From the NCBI GenBank assembly GCA_023151185.1, contig JAKLJL010000001.1, forward strand, positions 248,001 to 312,000: a stretch of DNA of 64,000 nt, in the 5' to 3' direction. The notes beneath the pieces are model-generated. The model was given only the letters and a program-made list of their open reading frames with translations, did not search any database and was not told where the DNA came from. Positions 20,207 to 30,454 of this stretch are shown here, piece by piece; positions within the stretch are counted from its first letter, which is position 1, and each line of letters opens with the position of its first letter. Both the position numbers and the translations under genes were made by a program. Origin of the DNA: Bacteroidota bacterium (GTDB taxonomy: Bacteria; Bacteroidota; JABWAT01).

Positions 20207-22318
20207 GTGTCTTCACTGACCTATACCACTGAAATTCAGTTTATCCCCGGCATCGGTCCGGAACGGGCCAAGGCCCTGAAAGCATCCGGAATTGATGTGG
20301 TGAAGCATTTATTGCATTACTATCCCAGAAAATATCTGGATAGAACCCGGATTCTGAAAATCGGAAACCTGAGGTGGGCCGAAGGCAGTGTTACCGTTAT
20401 CGGTACGGTGAAAAAGGCTGACCTGATCAAGAACCGGGGAAAGGGCGGGCAACGGCTGCAGGTATTTCTTGAAGACGGAACCGGAACCCTGGAACTGATT
20501 TTTTTTCAGGGAGTGCAATACCTTAAAACAACGTTCAGGCCGGGCGAAGCTTTTGCCGTATCCGGAAATCTGGAACAGTTCGGCCCCAGGTTTTCAATGA
20601 TTCATCCTGAGTATGATCATATTCAGCAGGATGAGGACGAACTCAAGCTGATTAACACGGGCGGAATCATTCCTCTGTATCCCACCACTGACCTGCTCAG
20701 AAAAACAGGATTTGATTCACGTGGATTCAGGCGGATCCTGAAACGGGTTTTCGAACGCCTCGACCTGAACTCAATCCCAGATCCGCTACCTCTGGCACTC
20801 CGCAACCGGTTTTCAGTGTCGGATCTTTCTCTTTCACTCAAAGCCGTTCACCAGCCTGCATCCAATGACGAATTAATTTCCGGGCTTAACCGGTTGAAAC
20901 TCGAAGAAATTCTTTATTTCAGTCTTCAGGTTGCACTCAGAAAACTTCAGATCCGTGAAAATGAAAAGGGGTTTACCTTTTCAGCCGAAGATAATCTGGT
21001 GAAAAAATTTTATCAGGCACTGCCGTTTCAACTTACATCGGGGCAGATTTCTGTTCTGAGAGACATCCGGCAAGACTTAAAACGACCGCACCCGATGAAC
21101 CGTCTGATTCAGGGGGATGTCGGTTCGGGTAAAACAGTGGTTGCGATGATGGCTATGCTGATGGCGGTGGATAACGGATTTCAGGCTGCATTCATGGCCC
21201 CGACTGAAATCTTGGCCGAACAGCATTATAAAACGATGGAGACCTACTTTAAACCGCTGGGTCTTGACGTGGTTTTACTCACCGGAAGTCTGAAGCAGGG
21301 AAGCAAAAACACCGGTTTGGGACTCATCCAGACCGGAATGAGCCGGCTGGTTGTCGGAACCCATGCTCTGATTGAGGACCAGGTTATTTTTCAGAACCTC
21401 GGGCTGATTGTGGTGGATGAACAGCACCGGTTTGGGGTGATGCAGCGGGCCAGACTGAAGCAGAAGGGTATTCTTCCGCACGTACTGGTCATGTCGGCCA
21501 CACCTATTCCCAGAACCCTTGCCATGACAGTGTATGGTGATCTCGAAGTTTCCAAAATCAAAGAACTTCCTACCGGAAGGCTCCCGGTAAAAACAACGGT
21601 AATCTATGACAAAGACCGGCTGCAGCTTATCCGGACGATTCGTGAACAGATAAAAAAAGGCCGTCAGGCATATTTTGTCTATCCGCTGATTGAGGAATCC
21701 GAAAAACTGGATCTGAAGGCAGCAACTGAAGCATTCGAGGAAATCCGGTCAGATTTTGAAGGATTTACAACCGGATTGCTTCACGGCCGGATGAATTCTG
21801 AAGAAAAAGAAGCTGTTATGTCCGGGTTCAAGTCGGGAAGCATTCAGGTGCTGGTATCAACAACGGTCATAGAGGTTGGGGTCGATGTTCCCAATGCAAC
21901 CGTGATGGTAATTGAACATGCCGAGAGGTTTGGCCTGGCACAGCTTCATCAGCTCAGGGGCCGTGTCGGACGGGGTCATGACCAAAGCTATTGTTTTCTG
22001 ATTACGTCCTTTAAGCTGTCGAAAGATGGAAAGGAACGTCTTGCAACCATGGAGCAAACCACCGACGGCTTTGTCATTGCTGAAAAAGACCTCGAGATCA
22101 GAGGAGCCGGCGATCTTTACGGCACCCGCCAGTCGGGATTACCCGATCTGCAACTGCTCGATCTGGTAAAAGATGAAAAACTGGTGGTTCAATCAAGAGA
22201 AATGGCTTCTGCCATTCTTGAATCGGATCCTCACCTCAGAAAACCCGAACACAGTCTGCTAAGGGAACGTCTCCGGAATGAACCTTCAGATGCTATTTTA
22301 TTGAATGAAATTGCCTGA
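20207..22318 (+). CDS. recG: ATP-dependent DNA helicase RecG
   Basis: A 703-residue superfamily 2 helicase that regresses stalled replication forks and processes branched DNA. The N-terminal wedge begins IPGIGPERAKALKASGI and contains an OB fold (about 60-160). The helicase part has RLIQGDVGSGKTVVA (motif I, about residue 303), APTEILAEQHY (Ia), VVDEQHRFGV (II, DEQH), VMSATPIPRTLA (III), and the second RecA domain with STTVIEVGVDVPNA and QLRGRVGRG (VI). Start is GTG 20207. recN follows 54 bases later, so the two repair genes may form one unit. Confidence 0.97.
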   Translation: MSSLTYTTEIQFIPGIGPERAKALKASGIDVVKHLLHYYPRKYLDRTRILKIGNLRWAEGSVTVIGTVKKADLIKNRGKGGQRLQVFLEDGTGTLELIFFQGVQYLKTTFRPGEAFAVSGNLEQFGPRFSMIHPEYDHIQQDEDELKLINTGGIIPLYPTTDLLRKTGFDSRGFRRILKRVFERLDLNSIPDPLPLALRNRFSVSDLSLSLKAVHQPASNDELISGLNRLKLEEILYFSLQVALRKLQIRENEKGFTFSAEDNLVKKFYQALPFQLTSGQISVLRDIRQDLKRPHPMNRLIQGDVGSGKTVVAMMAMLMAVDNGFQAAFMAPTEILAEQHYKTMETYFKPLGLDVVLLTGSLKQGSKNTGLGLIQTGMSRLVVGTHALIEDQVIFQNLGLIVVDEQHRFGVMQRARLKQKGILPHVLVMSATPIPRTLAMTVYGDLEVSKIKELPTGRLPVKTTVIYDKDRLQLIRTIREQIKKGRQAYFVYPLIEESEKLDLKAATEAFEEIRSDFEGFTTGLLHGRMNSEEKEAVMSGFKSGSIQVLVSTTVIEVGVDVPNATVMVIEHAERFGLAQLHQLRGRVGRGHDQSYCFLITSFKLSKDGKERLATMEQTTDGFVIAEKDLEIRGAGDLYGTRQSGLPDLQLLDLVKDEKLVVQSREMASAILESDPHLRKPEHSLLRERLRNEPSDAILLNEIA

Positions 22319-22372
22319 AAGTCAGCATCCCGGCGTTTCGGTTTGGTCGGTAACTTTTGTAAATTACCGGCT

Positions 22373-24079
22373 ATGCTGACGAAACTCTATATCAGGAATT
22401 TTGCAATAATCTCAGAGCTGGATATTTCCTTTTCCGGAAATCTGAACATTCTGACTGGCGAAACCGGTGCGGGAAAGTCGATTCTGCTGGGTGCTGTTTC
22501 CCTGATTCTGGGCGAACGGGCCTCTGCTGATATGATCCGGTATGGCGAGGAAAGAGCCTTGGTTGAAGCCGTTTTTAAGCTCAGTCCTGCTTCCGTAATT
22601 GACACAGTCCTTACCGGGCATGATCTGGATAAATCCGGCGAATTCCTGACCATACGCCGTGAAATTACCGCCAAAGGGCAAAACCGGATTTTTATCAATG
22701 ACCAGTCGGCCACATTGGCTGCTTTAAAATCACTCGGTGAACTGCTGGTAGATCTTCACGGACAGCATGATCACCAATCTCTGCTGAATCCGGAAAAACA
22801 GCTTGATTTTCTGGATGAATTCTGTAATCACACCGGTTTACTAAAAGAAACGGCCCGGCTTTGGGCTGATGCTGAACACAAACGGAAAAGCCTGAATCAG
22901 CTTGAAAAGCAACGGGATCTGATTTTGGAGAAGCGGGAACTTTTTGAGTTTCAGCTTAAAGAAATCAGGCAGGCGGATCCGAAAGAGGGAGAAGACATTG
23001 AACTTGAACAGGAACTTACTGTTCTGGAAAATGCTGAATTTCTTTTTCAGACTTCAGGAGCTGTTGGTTACAGTCTGACGGGAGCCGAAGAGGGAAATCT
23101 CGTAAGGCTGCTCACAGAAGTCAGAAAAAAAATTGAAGACCTGCATCAGATCGATAAAAGCCTCGCCGATTATGTTAAGGAGTTTGATTCGGCTTTGATT
23201 TCCATCCGGGAAACAGGCCGGTTTTTCGAAAACTATGCCGGAAAAGTGGTCATCGATCCGGAACGGTTGGTTCTGGTAAAAAGTCGTCTGGATGAACTGA
23301 ACCGGCTGAAAAAGAAATACGGTCCGTCACTGACTGAGGTTAGGGCCCGGGCAGAACAGCTTGAAAATGAACTTGCCGGCGGGTTGAATGTTGATGAGAA
23401 CCTGAGCCGGATGAAATCGGAATTTTCCGAACTTCAGGCTGCCTACCGGAACCAGGCAGAACAGCTTTCTTCTTCACGAAAACAGAAGGCTGCCAGACTG
23501 GCTGTAATGGTCAAAGACCACCTGAAAGAACTGGGTCTTGAAAAAGCTTCCTTTTCAGTTCAGTTCGGAACGGTTCCCATGCCGGGTTCCTGGGTGCTTT
23601 CTGCAGGGGCTCCGGTTGAAGCCGGGGAATCCGGATTCGATTCGGTCAGTTTTATGATTTCTGCCAATACCGGTGAGCCGGAAAAGCCATTGGCAAGGGT
23701 AGCCTCCGGTGGCGAGATTTCAAGAATTATGCTGGCGATAAAGGCCTCGACTGCCACTGTCGGCGGTATTGGTGTCCTGATTTTTGACGAGATTGATACC
23801 GGCGTCAGCGGAAAAACAGCTTTTTCGGTCGGGAAACTGCTGACACGGCTTGCAAAAGACCGGCAGGTTTTTGTGATTACCCATCTTCCTCAGGTAGCTT
23901 CTGTGCCGGGTGATCATTTCATGGTTTCAAAAAGAGTTTCAGCCGGCAGCACAGAATCCACTGTCCGGCTTCTGACTGAAAGCTCCCGGGTCGAAGAAAT
24001 TGCAAAACTTCTCTCGGGTGATACAATTACAGAGCTTTCCCGGACACAGGCAAAAGAATTACTGACAACCCCAAGATAA
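22373..24079 (+). CDS. recN: DNA repair protein RecN
   Basis: A 568-residue SMC-like ATPase that acts early at double-strand breaks. The N-terminal ATPase half has LYIRNFAIISELDISF and the P-loop LTGETGAGKSILLGA at about residues 27-41, then DLHGQHDHQSLL. The centre (about 150-370) is coiled coil. The C-terminal half has the signature RVASGGEISRIMLAIK and Walker B VLIFDEIDTGVSG, then ITHLPQVA. An in-frame TTG exists at 22343, but ATG 22373 gives the normal family start. It follows recG; cysS is 46 bases downstream. Confidence 0.97.
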   Translation: MLTKLYIRNFAIISELDISFSGNLNILTGETGAGKSILLGAVSLILGERASADMIRYGEERALVEAVFKLSPASVIDTVLTGHDLDKSGEFLTIRREITAKGQNRIFINDQSATLAALKSLGELLVDLHGQHDHQSLLNPEKQLDFLDEFCNHTGLLKETARLWADAEHKRKSLNQLEKQRDLILEKRELFEFQLKEIRQADPKEGEDIELEQELTVLENAEFLFQTSGAVGYSLTGAEEGNLVRLLTEVRKKIEDLHQIDKSLADYVKEFDSALISIRETGRFFENYAGKVVIDPERLVLVKSRLDELNRLKKKYGPSLTEVRARAEQLENELAGGLNVDENLSRMKSEFSELQAAYRNQAEQLSSSRKQKAARLAVMVKDHLKELGLEKASFSVQFGTVPMPGSWVLSAGAPVEAGESGFDSVSFMISANTGEPEKPLARVASGGEISRIMLAIKASTATVGGIGVLIFDEIDTGVSGKTAFSVGKLLTRLAKDRQVFVITHLPQVASVPGDHFMVSKRVSAGSTESTVRLLTESSRVEEIAKLLSGDTITELSRTQAKELLTTPR

Positions 24080-24125
24080 ATGTGAACTGATAACCGGACA
24101 GCACGGAAAATAATGCGATGAGATT

Positions 24126-25571
24126 ATGTCTGAATTGACTGTTTTTAATACCCTGACCCGAAAACTGGAAAAATTTGAACCGGTAAAACCGGATCGGGTC
24201 AGAATGTACGTCTGCGGTCCCACCGTATATGGGGATTCCCACCTGGGTCATGCCAAATCGTATATTTCGTTTGACCTGGTTAACAGGTGGCTTAAAGTTT
24301 CGGGGTTTAATCCGCTTTACGTTCAGAATATTACGGATGTCGGTCACCTTGTGGGTGATGCCGAAGAAGGGGAAGATAAAATCCAGAAGCTTTCGAAAGA
24401 GACGGCTTCTGAACCAATGGCAATCGCAGAAGGATTTACCCGGTCTTACTTCGAAGATATGGACCGCCTGAATATTCTTAGACCACATATTTCACCCAGA
24501 GCAACCGGCCATATCCCCGAGCAGATCGAAATGATTCAGAATCTGATTGCAAAGGGGATTGCCTACGAGTCAAACGGTTCAGTTTACTTTGATGTAAAAA
24601 AATTTCCGGGATACGGTAAACTCTCCGGACGGAAAACAGATGAACTTCTGGAAGGAGTCCGGGTCGAAATCCACGAAGACAAGAAAAATCCGCTTGATTT
24701 TGCATTATGGAAAAAGGCTGAACCGAACCACCTCATGCGGTGGAATTCTCCCTGGGGAGTCGGGTTTCCCGGCTGGCACATCGAATGCTCGGCCATGTCG
24801 ATGAAATATCTGGGTGAATCCTTCGACATTCACGGAGGCGGACTTGAAAATCAGTTTCCGCATCATGAGTGTGAAATTGCCCAGTCAGAAGCTGCAACCG
24901 GAAAACCATTTGTTAAATACTGGCTTCATAATAATATGGTGACGGTTAACGGCGAGAAAATGGGCAAATCGAAGGGGAACTTCATCCTGGTGAAGGATCT
25001 GGTCAAAACTTATGACCCCATGGTCATCCGGTTTCTTGTCCTTAGTTCTCATTACCGGTCACCCATCGACTTTTCAGCAGAGGGGCTTACATCCGCACAA
25101 AATGGATATGAACGCCTGATGAATGTGGTTGGCCCGATTTTGAAATTTGAAACTGCCGGCAGAAATGAACTGACATTGCCTGCCATCCGGAACTGGTTTA
25201 TGGAATTCTCTGAGGCCATGAACGATGATTTTAACTCTCCCCGGGCTCTTGCCGTTTTGTTTAACGTGGTAAAGGCCCTCAATACAAACCCTGAGTATCT
25301 GGTCGACCCGGCCGTCCGGGAAGAACTGCCGGTATTCTTTAAACTGACTGCCGGTGAAGTTTTGGGACTTTTGCCGGAAACACGTTCCGGAAAATCCTTC
25401 GAAAAAGAGCTGGAAACTGCCATGAATCTGATCCTGGAACTCCGGACGGGCTTTCGCCAGGAAAAGAACTGGGCAAAATCTGACCTGATCCGGGACCGGC
25501 TTACTGCCGGCGGACTTCTGATTGAAGATGGAAAAGAAGGGTCAAGATGGAAAATTAAGACCAATTCCTGA
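24126..25571 (+). CDS. cysS: Cysteinyl-tRNA synthetase
   Basis: A 481-residue class I synthetase. The N-terminal Rossmann domain has [17 protein letters not shown] (HIGH box as HLGHA, and the first zinc Cys), NITDVGHL, then the zinc-site block [14 protein letters not shown] with [20 protein letters not shown]. The KMSKS loop is EKMGKSKGN at about residues 277-285. The C-terminal DALR-type helical domain and a short tail are complete. It follows recN after 46 bases with no visible terminator. Confidence 0.98.
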   Translation: MSELTVFNTLTRKLEKFEPVKPDRVRMYVCGPTVYGDSHLGHAKSYISFDLVNRWLKVSGFNPLYVQNITDVGHLVGDAEEGEDKIQKLSKETASEPMAIAEGFTRSYFEDMDRLNILRPHISPRATGHIPEQIEMIQNLIAKGIAYESNGSVYFDVKKFPGYGKLSGRKTDELLEGVRVEIHEDKKNPLDFALWKKAEPNHLMRWNSPWGVGFPGWHIECSAMSMKYLGESFDIHGGGLENQFPHHECEIAQSEAATGKPFVKYWLHNNMVTVNGEKMGKSKGNFILVKDLVKTYDPMVIRFLVLSSHYRSPIDFSAEGLTSAQNGYERLMNVVGPILKFETAGRNELTLPAIRNWFMEFSEAMNDDFNSPRALAVLFNVVKALNTNPEYLVDPAVREELPVFFKLTAGEVLGLLPETRSGKSFEKELETAMNLILELRTGFRQEKNWAKSDLIRDRLTAGGLLIEDGKEGSRWKIKTNS

Positions 25572-25614
25572 GCCTGTCTTGTTGGACTAATCTACTGAAA
25601 GCACCCGTTCTACT

Positions 25615-26748
25615 ATGAAAACCGTTTCCTTTTTTGCCTCTTTCCTGTTATTGCTGTCCTGCGGAAAAAGTGACCTGACTGTCCGGTTGGTCGTCCCGCC
25701 CGGAACTCCCGACTCTTCTGTCATTTGTATTGCCGGCAACCATCCGGCTCTGGGTTCCTGGGATCCGGGAAAAATAACCCTGAATCCTGAATCAGATTCC
25801 GTATGGGTTTTTACCGGAAGTTTTGAAAAAACGGATACGGTTGAATTTAAAATCACCCGTGGAAACTGGAACCGGCAGATTATGATGGTTCCCGGAATCC
25901 TTCCCGGAAATACGACAGTTTTGATGAACGAGGACCGTGAAATTACCCTTCGGCCGGTTGCCTGGTCGGATGTGTGGTTTTCTGAGCATCAGGGAATTAC
26001 CGGTCTTTCTGAAAAAATCAGCGGACTGGCTGCTGCCGGGCTTAACTTTCCGAAAGACATTGTTGTCTGGCTTCCTCCGTCCTATAAAACCGATATAAAA
26101 AAACGGTACCCGGTTCTTTACCTCCATGATGGTCAGAATGTGTTTGATCCGTCCACTTCTTTTAACGGAACGGAATGGCGGGCTGATGAAACTGCTGATT
26201 CTCTGATCCGTGCAGGAAAAATTGAAGAGCTGATTCTGGTTGCCATCTCGAATTCAGCGGACCGGACTCCTGAATATTCGGATACTGATCTGGGTAATGC
26301 CTATCTGGACTTTGTTGCCGGCCACCTGAAACCAATGATTGACAAGCGTTACCGGACCAGGCCTGATCCCGCAAACACTGCAGTAATGGGATCGTCCATG
26401 GGCGGACTTGCCTCATTTCTGTTTGTCTGGAAACGGCCCGATGTTTTTGGAAAGGCCGCCTGCCTGTCTTCAGCATTTTTAATTGATGACTATAAAATTG
26501 TGAAGGAAGTTGAGTCCTGGGAAGGTGAAAAGAAGCAGATCCGGGTTTATCTGGATGATGGCACCGCAGGGCTTGAAGAAAAACTCAGACCCGGTTATGA
26601 CCGGATGCTGACGGCTCTGATCAGTAAGGGGTTTCAGGATTCAACCGATGTTCTGGGCTTCATTGATGAGGGTGCAGAGCATAACGAAGCTGCCTGGGCA
26701 AAACGCCTTCCGGTTTCACTCGGGTTTCTTTTCGGACGAAAACCATGA
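25615..26748 (+). CDS. Esterase lipoprotein with N-terminal starch-binding-like domain
   Basis: A 377-residue protein. The signal peptide ends in lipobox LLSC (Cys16), so it is membrane-anchored in the envelope. Residues about 21-120 resemble a CBM20-like beta-sandwich (ICIAGNHPALGSWDP is the telling stretch). The rest is an alpha/beta hydrolase of the Fes/EstA (esterase D) group: VLYLHDGQNVFD, nucleophile Ser in GSSMGG near residue 262, and a candidate catalytic His in GAEHNEAAW. The group includes enterochelin, feruloyl and acetyl esterases; substrate is unknown. A hotdog thioesterase starts within its stop (ATGA). Confidence 0.85.
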   Translation: MKTVSFFASFLLLLSCGKSDLTVRLVVPPGTPDSSVICIAGNHPALGSWDPGKITLNPESDSVWVFTGSFEKTDTVEFKITRGNWNRQIMMVPGILPGNTTVLMNEDREITLRPVAWSDVWFSEHQGITGLSEKISGLAAAGLNFPKDIVVWLPPSYKTDIKKRYPVLYLHDGQNVFDPSTSFNGTEWRADETADSLIRAGKIEELILVAISNSADRTPEYSDTDLGNAYLDFVAGHLKPMIDKRYRTRPDPANTAVMGSSMGGLASFLFVWKRPDVFGKAACLSSAFLIDDYKIVKEVESWEGEKKQIRVYLDDGTAGLEEKLRPGYDRMLTALISKGFQDSTDVLGFIDEGAEHNEAAWAKRLPVSLGFLFGRKP

Positions 26749-27254
26749 CAGACCATAAAGAATACATCCCAACAGGAATCAAGGAATTTAAGGGAACTGC
26801 CCTGGTTACCAAAACCATGACAGACCTTCAGGGTTACATTACTGCCGGTGACCTTTTTAAACTGCTGGATCTGACCGCGCATGCCTGTGCCCGCCGGTAT
26901 TGCGGTCAGACCGTTCAGACCGTTCAGGTCGATCCGCTTGAATTCAAAGTCCGGGTGAAGGCTGGTGACCGCCTGACCTTGCTTGCAACGGTAAATATAA
27001 CCGGTGAAACCAGCATGGAGATCGGGCTGAAGGTGATCAACAAACCTGAAGGAACCGATATTGAACAAACCGTGGTAACCGGCTTTTTTCACCTGGTTGC
27101 CCTCGACAGTACCGGCAGACCGGTAAAAGTTCTTCCCCTGAAACCGGCAACTGAATCTGAAGAGCAACGTCTGGAACTGGCCCGTCTCAGAAAGCAGCTC
27201 CGAAAAGAATATGCGATGAAAATGACAGAACTCAACCGGCTGATGTCGTACTGA
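26745..27254 (+). CDS. Hotdog-fold acyl-CoA thioesterase (YciA/BACH type)
   Basis: A 169-residue single hotdog domain followed by a charged C-terminal helix (about 130-169). The pattern matches acyl-CoA thioesterases: GDLFKLLDLTAHACARRYCG is the hotdog helix, VDPLEFKVRVKAGDRLTLLATV the substrate-site strands, and ETSMEIGLKV the next strand. These hydrolyse acyl-CoAs to free fatty acids and CoA in the cytoplasm. It is coupled to the esterase gene by ATGA, although one product is periplasmic and the other cytoplasmic, so co-expression need not mean a shared pathway. Confidence 0.82.
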   Translation: MTDHKEYIPTGIKEFKGTALVTKTMTDLQGYITAGDLFKLLDLTAHACARRYCGQTVQTVQVDPLEFKVRVKAGDRLTLLATVNITGETSMEIGLKVINKPEGTDIEQTVVTGFFHLVALDSTGRPVKVLPLKPATESEEQRLELARLRKQLRKEYAMKMTELNRLMSY

Positions 27255-27333
27255 CCGGGCAGATTGATTTTCCTGCTGCTTTTACCGTTCTTCCCCTAAA
27301 CGCACAACTTAACTCAGGTTTCTCCGGATTCTC

Positions 27334-29205
27334 ATGAAATTTACCGACCAGTTCATCGCTTCGGTTCAGGATGCCAGTGATATTCTGGATGTCGTTTCTG
27401 AACGCGTTCAGATGAAGAAAAAGGGCTCAAATTATTGGGGAAACTGCCCGTTTCATAACGAAAAAACGCCTTCGTTTTCAGTAAATCCTGCCAAACGGAT
27501 TTTTAAATGCTTCGGCTGCGGAAAAGGTGGATCTGTATTCAATTTCATTATGGAATACGACCATGTCTCTTTTCACGATGCCGTTAAAATTCTGGCAGAA
27601 AAAGCCAGAATCGAACTTCCCCGGTCAGAAAAAGAGCAGTCCGAGGCGTTTTCTGCAGAGGACTCACTCTTCGAAGTAAACCGGTGGGCAGCAAAACAGT
27701 TTTTTGATAACCTGAAATCGGAATCCGGCCAGCCGGCAAGAGCCTACCTCGAAAAACGGGGAATTTCATCCGATTCCATTGTCAGGTTCGGCATTGGCTA
27801 TGCCAATTCCGGGTGGGATGACCTTAAATCCTCAGCCTACCGGGATCAGGTTAAAACTGAATACCTTGAACAGCTTGGATTGGTTATCAGAAGCGACAAC
27901 GGGAGTCTTTACGACCGGTTCAGAGACCGGGTCATGTTCCCGATAATGGATCCGGTTGGAAGAGTGATCGGTTTTGGCGGGCGGATTCTTCAGCAGGCTG
28001 TCGATTTTGCCAAGTACATGAACTCACCCGAGTCTTCAGTTTATAATAAATCCCGGGTTCTGTACGGACTTTTTCAGGCTCGGGAGGAAATCCGGAAGAA
28101 AGACGAAGTCATTCTGGTTGAAGGCTATCTGGATGTCATTTCCCTTCATCAGAATGGAGTAAAAAATGCAGTTGCCACTTCAGGAACTGCCCTTACTCCC
28201 GATCAGATCAGGCTGATCAAACGGTATACACAGAAAAATTTTATCTTTCTGTATGATGGCGACAATGCAGGGCTAAAAGCGATGGAACGGTCGATAGAAC
28301 TGCTTTTTGATGAAGGGCTTTTCCCGCAGATTGTCATGCTTCCGGATGGGCACGACCCCGATTCCTTTATTCAGGCCAACGGAGAGAAGGGTTTTCTGGA
28401 TTTTCTCAGAGAAAACCGGAAAAGCTTTATCGAGTTTACCATTGACTATGCAGGAGTCAGAGGGGAAGGGGATAATATCCTGAACCGCCAGGTAATTATC
28501 AGCAGGTTAACTGATCTGATAGCCCGGTTTCCGGATCCTGTTGGCAGGGAAATTATGATTCAGGAAGTTTCAAGAACGACACGTGTGGCCCAGTCAACCC
28601 TGGATGCTGATCTTGCCGGAAAACTGAAATCTTCCAGACAGATTCCCCAGCAGAATTTCAGGCCGGAAGTGAAACCTGAAAACCCTGTTCCTGACGCCGC
28701 AAAGCCACAGGTTCAACGGGTAAAACTTTCTTCTGCAGAACTGGATTTACTCAAAATTATATCGGATTACACCCGGGAAATCGTTCATTTTCTGACTTTT
28801 TTCATTGAACCGCACCATTTTCTGAATGAAACGGCGCGGGGAGTTTATGAAAAGGCGGTTCAACTTTCCGGACAGGCAGAGTTTTGGGAATTCAGTCAGT
28901 TGCGTGAACTTTGCAATGACGGTGAAAAAGAACTTCTCGACCGGGTTTCCTTCGAAAAATATTCCATCAGCCCAAAATGGAAAGATCTGGGGTTTGACCG
29001 GGAATCTGTTGATATGAAAAAATGGGTTCAGGATGCCATCATCCGCCTGAGACTGCAGTTTATTGAAGCTGAAGTTCTGGCCATCAGGGAACTGCTTAAG
29101 ATGGAAACCGATTCTGACAAGGTCCTGGCCCTGATGGTCAGAAACAAAGAACTTCTGACTGAAACACAGCGCCTGCAATCAGGTTCACTCTTTTCGGAGA
29201 ATTGA
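27334..29205 (+). CDS. dnaG: DNA primase
   Basis: A 623-residue primase that makes RNA primers at the replication fork. The N-terminal CHC2 zinc finger starts at Cys38 and His41 (NCPFHNEKTPSFSV) and is completed by FKCFGCGKGG. The core has FRDRVMFPIMDPVGRVIGFGGR, and the Toprim block is VILVEGYLDVISLHQ with FLYDGDNAG. The C-terminal part (about 450-623) is the DnaB-interacting helical region, weakly conserved as usual. SLC13-type transporter gene begins four bases after the stop. Confidence 0.97.
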   Translation: MKFTDQFIASVQDASDILDVVSERVQMKKKGSNYWGNCPFHNEKTPSFSVNPAKRIFKCFGCGKGGSVFNFIMEYDHVSFHDAVKILAEKARIELPRSEKEQSEAFSAEDSLFEVNRWAAKQFFDNLKSESGQPARAYLEKRGISSDSIVRFGIGYANSGWDDLKSSAYRDQVKTEYLEQLGLVIRSDNGSLYDRFRDRVMFPIMDPVGRVIGFGGRILQQAVDFAKYMNSPESSVYNKSRVLYGLFQAREEIRKKDEVILVEGYLDVISLHQNGVKNAVATSGTALTPDQIRLIKRYTQKNFIFLYDGDNAGLKAMERSIELLFDEGLFPQIVMLPDGHDPDSFIQANGEKGFLDFLRENRKSFIEFTIDYAGVRGEGDNILNRQVIISRLTDLIARFPDPVGREIMIQEVSRTTRVAQSTLDADLAGKLKSSRQIPQQNFRPEVKPENPVPDAAKPQVQRVKLSSAELDLLKIISDYTREIVHFLTFFIEPHHFLNETARGVYEKAVQLSGQAEFWEFSQLRELCNDGEKELLDRVSFEKYSISPKWKDLGFDRESVDMKKWVQDAIIRLRLQFIEAEVLAIRELLKMETDSDKVLALMVRNKELLTETQRLQSGSLFSEN

Positions 29206-29209
29206 CCGG

Positions 29210-30454
29210 ATGGAGTTTGTCTTCAGTGACGATTTTCTCATAGCCGCAGTTTTCGTATTAACCTATCTGTTCATTTCCATTCAGCGGATTCCGTTTTTGC
29301 ATCTCGACCGGCCGGGGGTGGCATTGGCAGGCGCCGTGCTGATGGTTTTGGTTACACCCCTGACGCTTGATGATGCCTACCAGATGATCGAGTGGAATAC
29401 GATTACGTTGCTTTTGGGGATGATGATTATGGTTGGGGCACTCCGGGACGGTGGTTTTTTCAGAAGAATCAGCTACCGGGTGCTGATTCACTCCGGAACA
29501 ACCAGGCAGTTACTGTGGCTGGTGATTTTCCTTTCCGGTTTACTGAGTGCTTTGTTTGTAAACGATACCATTTGCCTGCTGATGACTCCGGTGATCCTGA
29601 CCCTTGCCGATGATGCTGACCTGAACCCGGTACCGCTGCTGATTGCCCTGGCGACTTCTGCCAATATCGGGTCAGTCATGACTTTGGTTGGCAACCCGCA
29701 GAATATGCTGGTGGGCTCTTTTTCCGGAATTTCCTTTCTCAGTTTTTTTTGTATACTCGCTCCGGTTGCAGTGATTGCTCTTCTGGTAAATGGCTGGCTG
29801 ATCCGACTTATTTACCGCCGTGAGTTCCCCGATCGCCGTCTTACCGGATTTCAGCATTTCCAGAAACCCAGAGTAGACTGGTTTCAGGTTAGGTGGACGG
29901 TGGTGGTTTTTTTATTGGTTCTGGTTCTGTTTTTAACTGGAGTGCCCCTTGCACTGGGTGCTTTGATTGGTGCTGTGGCCGTATTAATCATTGCCAGAAA
30001 AAGTCCGCAGCATTTTTTTGTTCATGTCGACTGGTCTCTTCTTCTGATGTTTGCTTCATTGTTTGTTGTGGTTGGCGCCTTGCGGTCAACACACTGGATG
30101 GATTTTCTTAAGGATTTTGTTCATTCTGCAACAGACGGGAACCTGATGTCCTGGATTTCGTTTTCTCTCCTTACACTTGCCGGATCGAACCTGGTAAGCA
30201 ACGTTCCCTTTGTAATCCTGATGAAACCGGTGGTTGAATCTTTACCGGATGCTCACACTTTTTGGCTGCTGCTTGCCATGGTTTCTACCTTTGCGGGAAA
30301 TCTGACCTTGCTGGGGTCAGTTGCCAATCTGATCGTGGCAGAGTCTTCAAAAAAACGGGTCAACCTGTCGTTCATTGAGTTTCTTAAGGTCGGGGTTCCG
30401 GTTACTTTTCTATCTGTTTTGATTGGTTTACTCTGGATTTGGATAGTGTCATGA
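29210..30454 (+). CDS. SLC13/ArsB-superfamily anion transporter
   Basis: A 414-residue integral membrane protein with about 10-11 hydrophobic segments. The two half-repeats carry the ion-transporter signatures LFVNDTICLLMTPVI with ATSANIGSVMTLVGNPQNM, and AGSNLVSNVPFVILMKP with AGNLTLLGSVANLIVAESS. These Asn/Thr/Pro-rich hairpins build the substrate site in the CitMHS/ArsB/SLC13 superfamily, which carries citrate, other dicarboxylates, sulfate or arsenite. The substrate cannot be told by eye. It is coupled to mutY by ATGA. Confidence 0.85.
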   Translation: MEFVFSDDFLIAAVFVLTYLFISIQRIPFLHLDRPGVALAGAVLMVLVTPLTLDDAYQMIEWNTITLLLGMMIMVGALRDGGFFRRISYRVLIHSGTTRQLLWLVIFLSGLLSALFVNDTICLLMTPVILTLADDADLNPVPLLIALATSANIGSVMTLVGNPQNMLVGSFSGISFLSFFCILAPVAVIALLVNGWLIRLIYRREFPDRRLTGFQHFQKPRVDWFQVRWTVVVFLLVLVLFLTGVPLALGALIGAVAVLIIARKSPQHFFVHVDWSLLLMFASLFVVVGALRSTHWMDFLKDFVHSATDGNLMSWISFSLLTLAGSNLVSNVPFVILMKPVVESLPDAHTFWLLLAMVSTFAGNLTLLGSVANLIVAESSKKRVNLSFIEFLKVGVPVTFLSVLIGLLWIWIVS

